A stretch of DNA of 64,000 bases from Thermoleophilia bacterium (GTDB lineage: Bacteria; Actinomycetota; Thermoleophilia; Gaiellales; Gaiellaceae): NCBI GenBank assembly GCA_025929895.1, contig JAICPI010000002.1, forward strand, positions 29,745-93,744, read 5' to 3'. The translations under genes and the position numbers were made by a program. This document shows positions 52,274 through 61,594 of this stretch, one piece after another. The stretch's first letter is position 1; each line of letters starts with the position of its first letter. The notes below the pieces were generated by a model. It had not been told where the DNA came from. It saw nothing but the letters and a program-made list of their open reading frames with translations, and did no database searches.

Positions 52274-53017
52274 CTACTCCTCGCCGAGGTAGGTCTTGCG
52301 AACCTGCTCGTTCTGGCGCAGCGCCTTCGCCTCGTCGGCGAGCGCGATCGTCCCGGTCTCGAGCACGTAGCCGCGCTGCGCCACGTCGAGCGCCATCATC
52401 GCGTTCTGCTCGACGAGCAGGATCGGCGTCCCCTGCTCGTTGATCTCGCGGATGATGTCGAAGATCCGCTCGACGAAGATCGGCGCGAGGCCCATCGACG
52501 GCTCGTCGAGCATCAGCAGCTTCGGGCGCGCCATCAGCGCGCGGCCGATCGCGACCATCTGCTGCTCGCCGCCCGAGAGCGTCCCCGCCATCTGGCTCTT
52601 GCGTTCGGCGAGCCGCGGGAAGAGCGTGTAGACGCGGTCGAGGTCGGAGTGGAGATCCTTGTCCTTGCCGGAGCGCTGGAACGCGCCCATCTGGAGGTTC
52701 TCGAGGACCGACATGCGCGGAAAGAGCCGCCTGCCCTCCGGCGACTGGGCGATCCCCATCTTCACGATCTTGTGCGCGGGCGCGTCCGTGATCACCTGCC
52801 CCTGGAAGCGGATCGTCCCGCGGCGCGGCCGGTTGAGCCCGTTGATCGAGCGGAGCGTCGTCGACTTTCCGGCGCCGTTCGCGCCGATCAGCGTCACGAT
52901 CTCGCGCTCGCGGACCTCGATCGTGATCCCCTTGAGCGCGTGGATCGAGCCGTAGAACGTGTGCACGTCCTCGAGCTCGAGGATGGTCCCGCCGCCGTTC
53001 GCCTCGGTCGCGGTCAC
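52274..53017 (-). CDS. livF: Branched-chain amino acid type ABC transporter ATPase LivF
   Basis: 247 residues: TILELEDVHTFYGSIHALKG, Walker A TLIGANGAGKSTTLRSINGL, FQGQVITDAPAHKIVKMGIA, VPExRxxF-type IAQSPEGRRLFPRMSVLENL, signature LSGGEQQMVAIGRALMARPK and Walker B LLMLDEPSMGLAPIFVERIF. The A(H)KIVxxGIxxSPEGR pattern is specific to LivF. With LivG it powers uptake of leucine, isoleucine, valine or related amino acids. The GTG start overlaps the livG stop by 4 bases. Confidence 0.95.
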   Translation of the reverse strand: MTATEANGGGTILELEDVHTFYGSIHALKGITIEVREREIVTLIGANGAGKSTTLRSINGLNRPRRGTIRFQGQVITDAPAHKIVKMGIAQSPEGRRLFPRMSVLENLQMGAFQRSGKDKDLHSDLDRVYTLFPRLAERKSQMAGTLSGGEQQMVAIGRALMARPKLLMLDEPSMGLAPIFVERIFDIIREINEQGTPILLVEQNAMMALDVAQRGYVLETGTIALADEAKALRQNEQVRKTYLGEE

Positions 53018-53787
53018 GCCGTCGCCGCTCTCCCGAGGTACGCCTCGATCACGCGCTCGTCGCGTTGCACCTCTGCCGGCGCGCCCTCAGCGATCTTCTC
53101 GCCGTAGTCGAGGACGGTCACGCGGTCGGAGATGCCCATCACGACCTTCATATCGTGCTCGATCATCAGCACGGTCAGCTCCTGCTCGGCCCGCAGCTTC
53201 GCGACGAACGCCGTGAACGCGGCGGTCTCCTGCGGGTTCATTCCCGCCGTCGGCTCGTCCAGCAGGAGCAGCTTCGGCTCCGTCGCGAGCGCCCGCGCGA
53301 CCTCGAGCCGGCGCTGGTCGCCGTAGGAGAGGTTTCGCGCGATCGCGGTGTCGCGGCCGGTCAGCCCGCAGAAGCGGATCAGCTCGCGCGCGCGGTCTGC
53401 GGCGCCCCGCTCCTCGCGCCGGAGGCCGGGCGTGCGGAGGATCGACCTGATGATCCCTCCGTTGAGGCGAGAGTGCATCCCCACGAGCACGTTCTCGAGC
53501 GCCGTCATCTGCTGGAAGAGGCGGATGTTCTGGAACGTCCTGCCGACGCCGAGCTCGGTGATTGCGTGCGGCGGCTTGTCGCCGACGTCGACGCCGTCGA
53601 AGACGATCCGGCCGGCGGTCGGCTTGTAGACGCCCGTGAGCATGTTGAAGAGCGTCGTCTTCCCCGCGCCGTTCGGCCCGATCAGGCTGACGATTGACCC
53701 CGAGGGAACGGTGAAGTCGACGTCGTTCACCGCGACAAGACCGCCGAACTCCTTGCGAACGTCGGCTGCGACGAGCAGGTCGGCCAC
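53014..53787 (-). CDS. livG: Branched-chain amino acid type ABC transporter ATPase LivG
   Basis: 257 residues from a GTG at 53785-53787 that shares one base with the livM stop. It has VADLLVAADVRKEFGGLVAV, Walker A SLIGPNGAGKTTLFNMLTGV, ITELGVGRTFQNIRLFQQMT (the LivG-type GVGRTFQNIRLF), NLSYGDQRRLEVARALATEP (signature) and LLLLDEPTAGMNPQETAAFT. It pairs with LivF under the two permeases. The longer open frame upstream is shadow of livM. Confidence 0.95.
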   Translation of the reverse strand: MADLLVAADVRKEFGGLVAVNDVDFTVPSGSIVSLIGPNGAGKTTLFNMLTGVYKPTAGRIVFDGVDVGDKPPHAITELGVGRTFQNIRLFQQMTALENVLVGMHSRLNGGIIRSILRTPGLRREERGAADRARELIRFCGLTGRDTAIARNLSYGDQRRLEVARALATEPKLLLLDEPTAGMNPQETAAFTAFVAKLRAEQELTVLMIEHDMKVVMGISDRVTVLDYGEKIAEGAPAEVQRDERVIEAYLGRAATA

Positions 53788-55025
53788 TAGTGCTGCGCCC
53801 CGTAGAGCGACTCGTCGTGCACGCCTTCCTCCAGCTCGCGCTTGTGCCGCCGCTCCGCGATCAGGCCGGTCGGGCGGAAGAGCATCACGAGCACGATCAG
53901 GAGGCCGTAGATGCCGAAGCTGTACTTCGGCACGTCCTGGATCCCGATCTCCGTCCCGATCTTCGCGAGCCCTTCCTGGTCGAGGTACGAGAGGAAGAGG
54001 CCGCCCACGATCGCGCCCCAGACGCTGCCCATCCCGCCGAGAATGACCATGCAGAGCAGGAAGACGGAGATGTTGAAGAAGAAGTCGCTCGGGAACGCGC
54101 CGCTCTTGAAGGACGCGTAGTAGGCGCCCGCGATACCGCCGAAGAACGCCCCGATCGCGTAGGCCCACGTCTTCGTACGCATCAGCGGCACGCCCATGGC
54201 CGCGGCCGCGGTCTCGTCCTCGCGGATCGCGATCCAGGCACGGCCCAGGCGCGAGTCGCGCAGCTGCACGCAGCAGAAGACGGTGAACACGAGCAGGAGA
54301 AGCGCCGTCCAGTAGAACCAGTTGGCGCGGTCGAACGACTGCTGGTAGCTCTCGGGCAGCCCGATCGCGCCGAGGCCAGAGCCGAACCCCGGCGAGTCGA
54401 TCGGGTTGATCCCGAACGTCCCGTTCGTCAGGTTGAAGCCCTTGATGCTGTCCGCGTTCCGCACGAACTGCGGGATGATCTCGCCGAACCCGAGCGTGAC
54501 GATCGCGAGGTAGTCGCCGCGCAGGCGCAGCGTCGGCAGGCCGATCAGGATGCCGATGATGGCCGTGAAGATCCCCGCGATCGGGAGAATCAGCCAGATC
54601 GAGAGATGGATCCCGATCACGTCCTCCGCGAGGCCGACCGAGCCGAAGTGGAACGTGACCTGCTCGTAGTGGCGCGAGGCGAGCCACGCAGCCGTGTAGG
54701 CGCCGGCCGCGTAGAACGCCACGTAGCCGAGGTCGAGCAGCCCCGCGTAGCCGACGACCACGTTCAGGCCGACGGCCATCATCGTGAACACGATCATGAT
54801 CACGGCCGTTCCGATCCCGGGCAGCAGCCCGCCGAAGACGGGCACTTCCGTGAACCACTCGCGCCAGGTCGGGTACGTGAACGCGAGCAGGATCACGACG
54901 GCGGGGAGCAGGAGCCGCCGGACGATCGGCGGCAGCGCGTCGAGCGTGCCGCCGCCGCCGCTGCCGAGGAAGCGGCCGACACGGCTGGGCTGACGCCCGC
55001 CGAACTTCTCCGGCAGGTCAGCCAC
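53787..55025 (-). CDS. livM: Branched-chain amino acid type ABC transporter permease LivM
   Basis: 412 residues with about ten membrane segments, including YTxxxxxxxM-type GLNVVVGYAGLLDLGYVAFY and AAGAYTAAWLASRHYEQVTF, and the coupling region IREDETAAAAMGVPLMRTKT (the EAA-like loop with permease-ATPase contacts), then LYPDFFFNISVFLLCMVILG-like segments with ILGGMGSVWGAIVGGLFLSY. The GYxGxxxLGxxAFxxxGAY pattern is diagnostic of LivM. The GTG start overlaps the livH stop by 8 bases. An extra glycine-rich N-terminal stretch (GSGGGGTLDALPP) precedes the first helix. Confidence 0.94.
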   Translation of the reverse strand: MADLPEKFGGRQPSRVGRFLGSGGGGTLDALPPIVRRLLLPAVVILLAFTYPTWREWFTEVPVFGGLLPGIGTAVIMIVFTMMAVGLNVVVGYAGLLDLGYVAFYAAGAYTAAWLASRHYEQVTFHFGSVGLAEDVIGIHLSIWLILPIAGIFTAIIGILIGLPTLRLRGDYLAIVTLGFGEIIPQFVRNADSIKGFNLTNGTFGINPIDSPGFGSGLGAIGLPESYQQSFDRANWFYWTALLLLVFTVFCCVQLRDSRLGRAWIAIREDETAAAAMGVPLMRTKTWAYAIGAFFGGIAGAYYASFKSGAFPSDFFFNISVFLLCMVILGGMGSVWGAIVGGLFLSYLDQEGLAKIGTEIGIQDVPKYSFGIYGLLIVLVMLFRPTGLIAERRHKRELEEGVHDESLYGAQH

Positions 55026-56094
55026 CTTCGGGCGTCCTCTCGCCCAGGAGACCTTCGGGCCGGAAGACGAGGATCGCGATCAGGATCCCGAACACGATCG
55101 ACCGAGTCCAGTCGCTGCCCGGCGACCAGAGCGGCAGGCCCTCGTTGAACTGCTCGATCAGGCCGATCAGGATCGCGCCCAGCACGGCGCCGGAGAGGTT
55201 GCCGATCCCCCCGAGCACCGCGGCGGTGAACGCGATCAGCCCGAGCTGGAAGCCCGTGTCGTAGCGGATCGAGCTGAAGTGAAGGAAGTAGAGCAGGCCG
55301 CCGGCTCCCGCCAGCCCGCCCGCGAGCGCGAACGTGAACGAGATCGTCCGGTTGACGTTGATCCCCATCATCGCCGCGGCGTCCATGTCCATCGAGGTCG
55401 CGCGCATCGCCTTGCCCTGCTTCGTCGACCTGACGAGCCAGGTGAGGACCAGCAGCACGGGGACGGTCAGCGCGAGCACGGTGAGCTTGTTCCACTGGAA
55501 GCCGACGTCCCCGATCGAGAACGCGACGTCGTTGGAGATCAGCGGGTCGATCGTCCGAAAGCTGACGCCCCAGCCGACGAGGCCGATGTCCTGGAGGATG
55601 AACGACATCCCGACGGCGGTGATCAGCGCTGCCAGCCGCGGGGCGTTGCGGAGGCGCCGGTACGCGACCAGCTCGATCGTCGTCCCTAGAGCCGACGAGA
55701 ACGCGGTCGCGATCACGAGCGCCACGGCGATCCCGACCACGACCGCGCCCGTGCTCGGGTCGCCGCCGAGCCCGAACCAGGAGACGATCACCGTGCTCGC
55801 GACGAGCCCTCCGAGCGCGAAGTTGTCGCCGTGGGCGAAGTTGATCAGCTGGAGGATCCCGTAGACGAGCGTGTAGCCGAGCGCGACGAGCGCGTAGACG
55901 GCCCCGTTCGTCAGGCCGATGAAGAAGATGCTGAAGAACTCGCTCGGGTCGGCGACGAGGTTGCGCCCGAGCCACAACACGATGAGCGCGACGAAGAGGA
56001 GACCGAGCCAGCCGACCGGGCTCCGCGGGATGAACCGCGCCGCTCGTCCGGGACGGAGGGGGCTGCTCTCGGTGGGGGCCGCTTCTTCTGCCAC
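55018..56094 (-). CDS. livH: Branched-chain amino acid type ABC transporter permease LivH
   Basis: 358 residues. After a 50-residue soluble head with basic residues, the membrane part begins FIGLTNGAVYALVALGYTLV and continues GILQLINFAHGDNFALGGLV, a LivH hallmark (INFAHGDxxxxG), then AYRRLRNAPRLAALITAVGM and GKAMRATSMDMDAAAMMGIN (EAA loop), and AVLGGIGNLSGAVLGAILIG. About eight helices. GTG start at 56092-56094. Upstream, a UUCG hairpin separates it from the binding-protein gene. Confidence 0.94.
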   Translation of the reverse strand: MAEEAAPTESSPLRPGRAARFIPRSPVGWLGLLFVALIVLWLGRNLVADPSEFFSIFFIGLTNGAVYALVALGYTLVYGILQLINFAHGDNFALGGLVASTVIVSWFGLGGDPSTGAVVVGIAVALVIATAFSSALGTTIELVAYRRLRNAPRLAALITAVGMSFILQDIGLVGWGVSFRTIDPLISNDVAFSIGDVGFQWNKLTVLALTVPVLLVLTWLVRSTKQGKAMRATSMDMDAAAMMGINVNRTISFTFALAGGLAGAGGLLYFLHFSSIRYDTGFQLGLIAFTAAVLGGIGNLSGAVLGAILIGLIEQFNEGLPLWSPGSDWTRSIVFGILIAILVFRPEGLLGERTPEGG

Positions 56095-56128
56095 CAGGCG
56101 CGTAACCCTAAAGGGGTTGAAGCCGAAA

Positions 56129-56150
56129 GGGGAGGGCCGAAGCCCTCCCC
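56129..56150 (-). terminator. UUCG-loop hairpin between the binding-protein gene and livH (partial terminator/stabiliser)
   Basis: On the minus strand a 9-base perfect stem, GGGGAGGGC / GCCCTCCCC, is closed by a TTCG tetraloop (56150-56129) and followed by TTTCGG. It sits 25 bases after the binding-protein stop and 34 bases before livH. Such a hairpin would protect and partly terminate the mRNA, so that the binding protein is made in excess over the permease. Confidence 0.65.
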
Positions 56151-56175
56151 CGTTCGGATGCCTTCCGTCAGCCGG

Positions 56176-57537
56176 TCAGGAGCCCCTGGCCGCCTGGACG
56201 GTCTCGTCCTTGGGCGAGATCGTCGCCTCGGACTCGAGCTTGTCCGTGGCCTTGTAGATCGTGAACCCGACGACCGCGCCCTCGGCACCGGTCGGATCGC
56301 CGTTCTCGTTGATGTCGAAGGTGCCGAGGTAGCCGTTCTCGACCTTCGTCTGGAACAGCTGGTCGATCACGCTCTGCCGTGAGCCGTCCGACGCGGCGAT
56401 CGCGTCCAGCAGGATCCGTGCGGCCTGAGCGCCGTAGATCGCGTACGGGTCGATCGGAGCGCCGCCCAGCGTTGCGCCGAACTCCTCGGCGAAGGTCGCG
56501 CCCTCGCCCTGGAACTCGTCGATCGGCACACCTGCGACGGACATGAACATGCCTGCCGCCGCCTCGCCTGCCTCGTCGATCGTCTGCTGCGTCGTGAACC
56601 CGTCCGGGGCGAGCAGCTTGACGTCGCCGTCGTTCGGCCCGAGGACCGCGACCTTGTCGCGGATCACCTTGGCGCCGTTCTCATCGATGAGACCGCCGAG
56701 GAAGACGGCGTCTGCGCCGCTGTTCCCGATCTTGCGGAACAGGCCCTCGTACGAGGAGGCACGCGGATCCCACGCCTCGAAGCCGGCGATCTCGATCCCG
56801 ACGCTCTCCGCGGCGTTCCGGAAGTTCGTCGCGACGCCGAGGCCGTACGACTCGCGGTCGTTGAGGATGTAGACGCTCTCGATCCCCTGCGACTGGGCGA
56901 ACTCGGCCACGGCCGCGCCCTGGTACGCGTCGTGAGCGACGACGCGCGCGTAGTTGCGCGTGCCGCTCGGGTAGTACTTGTCCGGCTGGCTTTCGTCGCA
57001 GCCCGGTCCGCCCTCGGTGATGCAGACCAGCGTGTTCGCCGGCGAGACCATCGCGATGCCGCCGCCCGGGGCCTGGTTCAGCACCGGGATCACGATCTCC
57101 GCACAGCCGGAGTTGAACGTGCCGATGACGCCGATCACCTTCTCGTTCTGTGCGTAGGCCTGTGCGTTCTGGCTGCACTTGCCCGAGTCCCACTTCGCCG
57201 CCTGCGCCGTCGCGTCGTCGCACGACTGATAGGCGATGTTGTGGTCGCCGGCCTTCCACCCCTGCTTGTCGAGCAGGTAGCGGATCGCACCGACGATCTG
57301 GATCGTCTGGGTGCGCGACGAGCCCTGGAGCGGGAAGTCCGACGCAATCAGGTAGTCGGGCTCACCCTCTCCCTCGTATTCGATGCCGGTGCACGACGAC
57401 GAGGGGAGTGCCGTGATCTCGCCACCGCCGTCCCCGCCGCCGCCACCGTCGTCGTCATCGCCGCCACAGCCCGCCGCCACGAGGGCGAGGGACGCGACGA
57501 TGAGCGCAAAGAGCGCAAGCAAACCGCGCTTTCTCAA
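56176..57537 (-). CDS. Branched-chain amino acid type ABC transporter substrate-binding lipoprotein
   Basis: 453 residues from TTG at 57535-57537. It has a lipoprotein signal (RKRGLLALFALIVASLALVA ending in lipobox AAGC), an acidic-glycine linker, and a two-lobed type I periplasmic-binding fold: YLIASDFPLQGSSRTQTIQI, GVIGTFNSGCAEIVIPVLNQ, AMVSPANTLVCITEGGPGCD, SVYILNDRESYGLGVATNFR and GADAVFLGGLIDENGAKVIR. The loops fit LivJ-like receptors; the exact amino acid cannot be told. SD GGAGGAGGAG is 2 bases before TTG, which is close; an in-frame ATG at 57613-57615 would spoil the lipoprotein signal. Heads the liv operon. Confidence 0.92.
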   Translation of the reverse strand: MRKRGLLALFALIVASLALVAAGCGGDDDDGGGGGDGGGEITALPSSSCTGIEYEGEGEPDYLIASDFPLQGSSRTQTIQIVGAIRYLLDKQGWKAGDHNIAYQSCDDATAQAAKWDSGKCSQNAQAYAQNEKVIGVIGTFNSGCAEIVIPVLNQAPGGGIAMVSPANTLVCITEGGPGCDESQPDKYYPSGTRNYARVVAHDAYQGAAVAEFAQSQGIESVYILNDRESYGLGVATNFRNAAESVGIEIAGFEAWDPRASSYEGLFRKIGNSGADAVFLGGLIDENGAKVIRDKVAVLGPNDGDVKLLAPDGFTTQQTIDEAGEAAAGMFMSVAGVPIDEFQGEGATFAEEFGATLGGAPIDPYAIYGAQAARILLDAIAASDGSRQSVIDQLFQTKVENGYLGTFDINENGDPTGAEGAVVGFTIYKATDKLESEATISPKDETVQAARGS

Positions 57538-57666
57538 TGCTCCTCCTCCGTCTGCAGATCGGATGTACGCGCGCTTCAGGTGGGCAAGTATCCGTGCCGC
57601 GGCTGGAGGGTTCAAGTCGGACCCGTTCGGCTCAACACGCCGTTAACGGACGTACCATGGGGTCGG

Positions 57667-57752
57667 GCCGAAGTGGCGGAACTGGCAGACGCGCCGGACT
57701 CAAAATCCGGTGGGGGGTGACCCCCGTGTGGGTTCGATTCCCACCTTCGGCA
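57667..57752 (+). tRNA. tRNA-Leu (anticodon CAA)
   Basis: 86 bases fold as a class II tRNA. The acceptor stem GCCGAAG pairs with CTTCGGC, with discriminator A. The anticodon arm is CCGGA-CTCAAAA-TCCGG, giving anticodon CAA. The long variable arm is a GGGGG-TGA-CCCCC hairpin, and the T arm is GTGGG-TTCGATT-CCCAC. It decodes UUG. The 3' CCA is not encoded. TACCAT ends 8 bases before it and may be its -10 box. pfkA starts 16 bases downstream. Confidence 0.97.
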
Positions 57753-57768
57753 TGCTTCCCGTCTCGCG

Positions 57769-58809
<1,041 letters not shown>

Positions 58810-58829
58810 GTCGATGGAAAGTTGCTTCG

Positions 58830-58854
58830 AGAGCGGCCGCGTAGCGGCCGCTCT
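58830..58854. terminator. Strong bidirectional hairpin after pfkA
   Basis: AGAGCGGCCGC, loop GTA, GCGGCCGCTCT: an 11-base perfect stem 20 bases after the phosphofructokinase stop, between convergent genes. It should end transcription from both sides. Confidence 0.75.
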
Positions 58855-58869
58855 TAGGTGCCCTCGCGC

Positions 58870-58899
58870 GTCGCGGATCCGCCCCAGCGGATTCGCGAC
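58870..58899 (+). terminator. Second hairpin after pfkA
   Basis: GTCGCGGATCCGC, loop CCCA, GCGGATTCGCGAC: a 13-base stem with one G-U pair on the plus strand and one A-C mismatch on the minus strand. It backs up the first hairpin, more strongly for plus-strand transcripts. Confidence 0.55.
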
Positions 58900-58919
58900 C
58901 TGCGCAGCCACCAGAGAAA

Positions 58920-60530
58920 CTAGTCGACGAGGATCAGCGCGTCGGTGGGCGCGTAGTCGTCCGTGAGCACCGGCACGTCGCGCGTCGGCACGAAGCGCTC
59001 GTAGCGGCGCTGGATCGGGAGCGTCAGGTCGGGCGCACCGGGGTGCGTCTCGCGCAGCTCGTTCCAGCGGTCGAGCAGGAAGTCGGGCTGCGGGAGCGCG
59101 TGGTCGGCGGCGACGAAGATGATGTTCCGGATCGAGGTCGCGTCGCGCTGGAAGTCGACGGGGTGCACCGTGATGCTGGGGAAGACCGTGCGGTAGGTGC
59201 GGTAGAAGGAGCGGAAGAGCTTCGACTCGGGGCCCTCGAGCGAGCCGATGATGTTCGCGACGACGACGCCTCCCGGGTTCAGGCGCTCGTGGACGAGCTC
59301 GAGGAACTCCTGCGTCGTCAGGTGAAACGGCAGGGAGTCGGCGTAGTACGCGTCGAGCACGATCACGTCCCAGCGGCGGTCGTTCTTCTGGAGCCAGCGG
59401 CGGCCGTCCTCGGTCTCGACGGCGAGCCGCTCGTCGCGCGGGAGCGCGAACCACTCGTACGCGACGTCGACGACCTCGGGGTCGAGCTCGACGACCTGGA
59501 GCTCGAGCTCGGGGAAGTCGCGCCAGACGCGCTTCGGCGCCGAGCCGCCGCCGAGCCCGACGAAGAGGACGTTCTCGGCGGTCGGCTTGTACGCGAGCGC
59601 GAGCGAGAGGTAGTCGACGTACTCGAAGGGCGTCTCGAAGGGACGGCCGAGGGTCATCGCGCTCTGGAACGAGCTGTCGAAGCGCAGGTAGCGGTACTGG
59701 CTGTCCTCGACGACCGCGATCGCGTGGTAGGCGCTGTTCTTCCGGTACCGGACCGTCAGACCCTCGTTCTCGTAGTCCGCCGACCCGACGACCCGTCCCT
59801 CGCGGAGGCGGTAGACGGGCGAGTAGTTCTCCGCTGCGGCCGCGGTCAGCGTGCCGCTCTGGCTCGGCGCGAGCGACACCGACAGCACCGCGGCGCCGGC
59901 GGCCGCGGCGACCGCGGCGACGCCGGCGATCGGCAGCGCGCGGGCCGCCGCGACGAGCGCCGTCCCCGCCAGCAGGATCGCCGCGCAGAGCGCGAGCAGC
60001 TGGTTCGTGCCGAGCTCGGGGATCAGCACGAACGCGGTCGCGAACGTCCCGACGATGCTCCCGGCCGTCGAGACGGCGAAGAGCCGCCCGGCCGTACGGC
60101 CGAGGGTCGCGACGTCGCGCGCCGCGATGCGGACCGCGACCGGGGTGACGGCCGCGAGGACGACGCTCATCGGCCCGAAGAGGACGATCGCGGCGACGAG
60201 CGGGTTGAGCCGCGCGCCGGGGTCCCAGTCGACGATCCAGCGGAGCACGCGGTCGTCCGCGTACGGGATCGCGAGGACGAGCAGCGCCCCGAGGAGCATG
60301 ACGCCGAGCAGCAGCCCGATCGCCGGCCTGCGGTCGGCGAGCGCGCCGCCGAGCCAGTAGCCCACGGCGAGGCCCGTCAGGACGACGCCGATCAGCGCGC
60401 CCCAGACGTAGAGGGAGTTGCCGAAGAACGGGGAGAGCACCCGGCTCGACGCGATCTCGACTCCGAGCAGCACCGCGCCGGAGACGAAAACTGCGAAGAA
60501 GAGCGACGCGCGCTCGAGCCCTGCCCTCAC
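58920..60530 (-). CDS. Membrane-embedded spermidine-synthase-like methyltransferase-fold protein (copy 2)
   Basis: 536 residues with the same plan as the protein at 50.5-52.1 kb: about eight N-terminal helices (FFAVFVSGAVLLGVEIASSR, FFGNSLYVWGALIGVVLTGL), then a Rossmann domain with VLFVGLGGGSAPKRVWRDFP, LELQVVELDPEVVDVAYEWF, VETEDGRRWLQ, WDVIVLDAYYADSLPFHLTT and FLELVHERLNPGGVVVANII. Here the DAYYAD motif includes the gate aspartate of spermidine synthases. The two copies are diverged, so the duplication is old. The GTG start (60528-60530) overlaps the upstream gene's stop by 4 bases. The substrate is unknown. Confidence 0.82.
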   Translation of the reverse strand: MRAGLERASLFFAVFVSGAVLLGVEIASSRVLSPFFGNSLYVWGALIGVVLTGLAVGYWLGGALADRRPAIGLLLGVMLLGALLVLAIPYADDRVLRWIVDWDPGARLNPLVAAIVLFGPMSVVLAAVTPVAVRIAARDVATLGRTAGRLFAVSTAGSIVGTFATAFVLIPELGTNQLLALCAAILLAGTALVAAARALPIAGVAAVAAAAGAAVLSVSLAPSQSGTLTAAAAENYSPVYRLREGRVVGSADYENEGLTVRYRKNSAYHAIAVVEDSQYRYLRFDSSFQSAMTLGRPFETPFEYVDYLSLALAYKPTAENVLFVGLGGGSAPKRVWRDFPELELQVVELDPEVVDVAYEWFALPRDERLAVETEDGRRWLQKNDRRWDVIVLDAYYADSLPFHLTTQEFLELVHERLNPGGVVVANIIGSLEGPESKLFRSFYRTYRTVFPSITVHPVDFQRDATSIRNIIFVAADHALPQPDFLLDRWNELRETHPGAPDLTLPIQRRYERFVPTRDVPVLTDDYAPTDALILVD

Positions 60531-61594
60531 CGTCCTGACGGTAGCTGGAAGACGTGCGCGGGAGGCCGGGCGGCGTTCTCCGTGAGCTCGCGCGTGTCGC
60601 GCACCGTCCAGGTCAGCGGCACGATCAGGAGGAGGAGCGTCACCGGCGCGAACGAGCGGAAGCGCCCCGCGAGGACGCCGAGAACGGGGACGAGCGGCAG
60701 CACGAACCGGTCCGGGCTCGCCCCGACCACCAGCAGCGCGAGGAGCGAGGCCGCGACGAAGGAGGCGAGGACGAGGTCGGCGCGCTCGCGCAAGGCCACG
60801 GCAGCCGCGAGGCCGAACGCGGCGACGACGAGCGCCGGGCCGAGCGCCTCCCACAGGTTCGCGAAGGGCGTGAGCAGTCCGTCGTCGCCGGCGCGCACGT
60901 CGGCAAGCCCGTCCCAGACGTCGCCCGCGGCCTCGCCGAGGTGGACGAGCGCAAAGGGGCTGGCGACGGCGAACGCCGCCACGGCGAGGCCGGCGCTCGT
61001 CGCCAGGCGCCTCCAGCGGCCCCAGGCGACGACGACGAGCGGCACGAGCGCGAGGACGCCGGGCCACTTCGCGGCGGCCGCGAGCCCGATCACGACGCCC
61101 GCGAGCTCGATCCGACCGGAGACGAGCAGCGCGAGCGCGGCCGTCACGAGCGTCGCGGCGAGAACGTCCTCGACCGCCGTGCGCGAATAGGCGACGTGGA
61201 CGCCGGCGACGCCCGTCGCGACCGCCGCGACGCCGCCCGCGACGACGCCGTACGAGCGGTCGCCCAGCCACCAGGCCGCCGCGATCCCGAGCAGCGCCGC
61301 CGCGACGACGACGAGCCGCGCGGAGAGAAACGAGGGCGCGTCCTGCCACGACTCGAAGGGCGCGACGGCGTAGAGGAGGAGGCTCGGCTGGTCGAAGAAG
61401 GGGTGCGGGTCGAGACCCTCGCCGTGCGCGATCCCCCACGCCCGGACGACGAGCTCCTGCTCCCCCGCGCCCTCGTCCCGACGAACGGCGACGAGCCGCA
61501 GCGCCGCGGCGCCCGCGAGCACGAGCGCGAGGACGGTCGCGGGACCGCCCCACGTCGAGTCGGGCTCGGGACTAGACGGCGGGTGGCTCGTCAC
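60527..61594 (-). CDS. GT39/ArnT-like polytopic glycosyltransferase
   Basis: 355 residues, hydrophobic nearly throughout, with about ten segments: ATVLALVLAGAAALRLVAVR, LVVVAAALLGIAAAWWLGDR, YGVVAGGVAAVATGVAGVHV and FVLPLVPVLGVLAGRFRSFA. The first outer loop has RRDEGAGEQELVVRAWGIAH and DPHPFFDQPSLLLYAVAPFE, placing an acidic pair before a His/Phe-rich loop as in GT39-type mannosyl- and aminoarabinose transferases, which use polyprenyl-phosphate sugars. The GTG start at 61592-61594 overlaps the end of the preceding barrel-protein gene by 23 bases. Donor and acceptor are unknown. Confidence 0.72.
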   Translation of the reverse strand: MTSHPPSSPEPDSTWGGPATVLALVLAGAAALRLVAVRRDEGAGEQELVVRAWGIAHGEGLDPHPFFDQPSLLLYAVAPFESWQDAPSFLSARLVVVAAALLGIAAAWWLGDRSYGVVAGGVAAVATGVAGVHVAYSRTAVEDVLAATLVTAALALLVSGRIELAGVVIGLAAAAKWPGVLALVPLVVVAWGRWRRLATSAGLAVAAFAVASPFALVHLGEAAGDVWDGLADVRAGDDGLLTPFANLWEALGPALVVAAFGLAAAVALRERADLVLASFVAASLLALLVVGASPDRFVLPLVPVLGVLAGRFRSFAPVTLLLLIVPLTWTVRDTRELTENAARPPAHVFQLPSGR

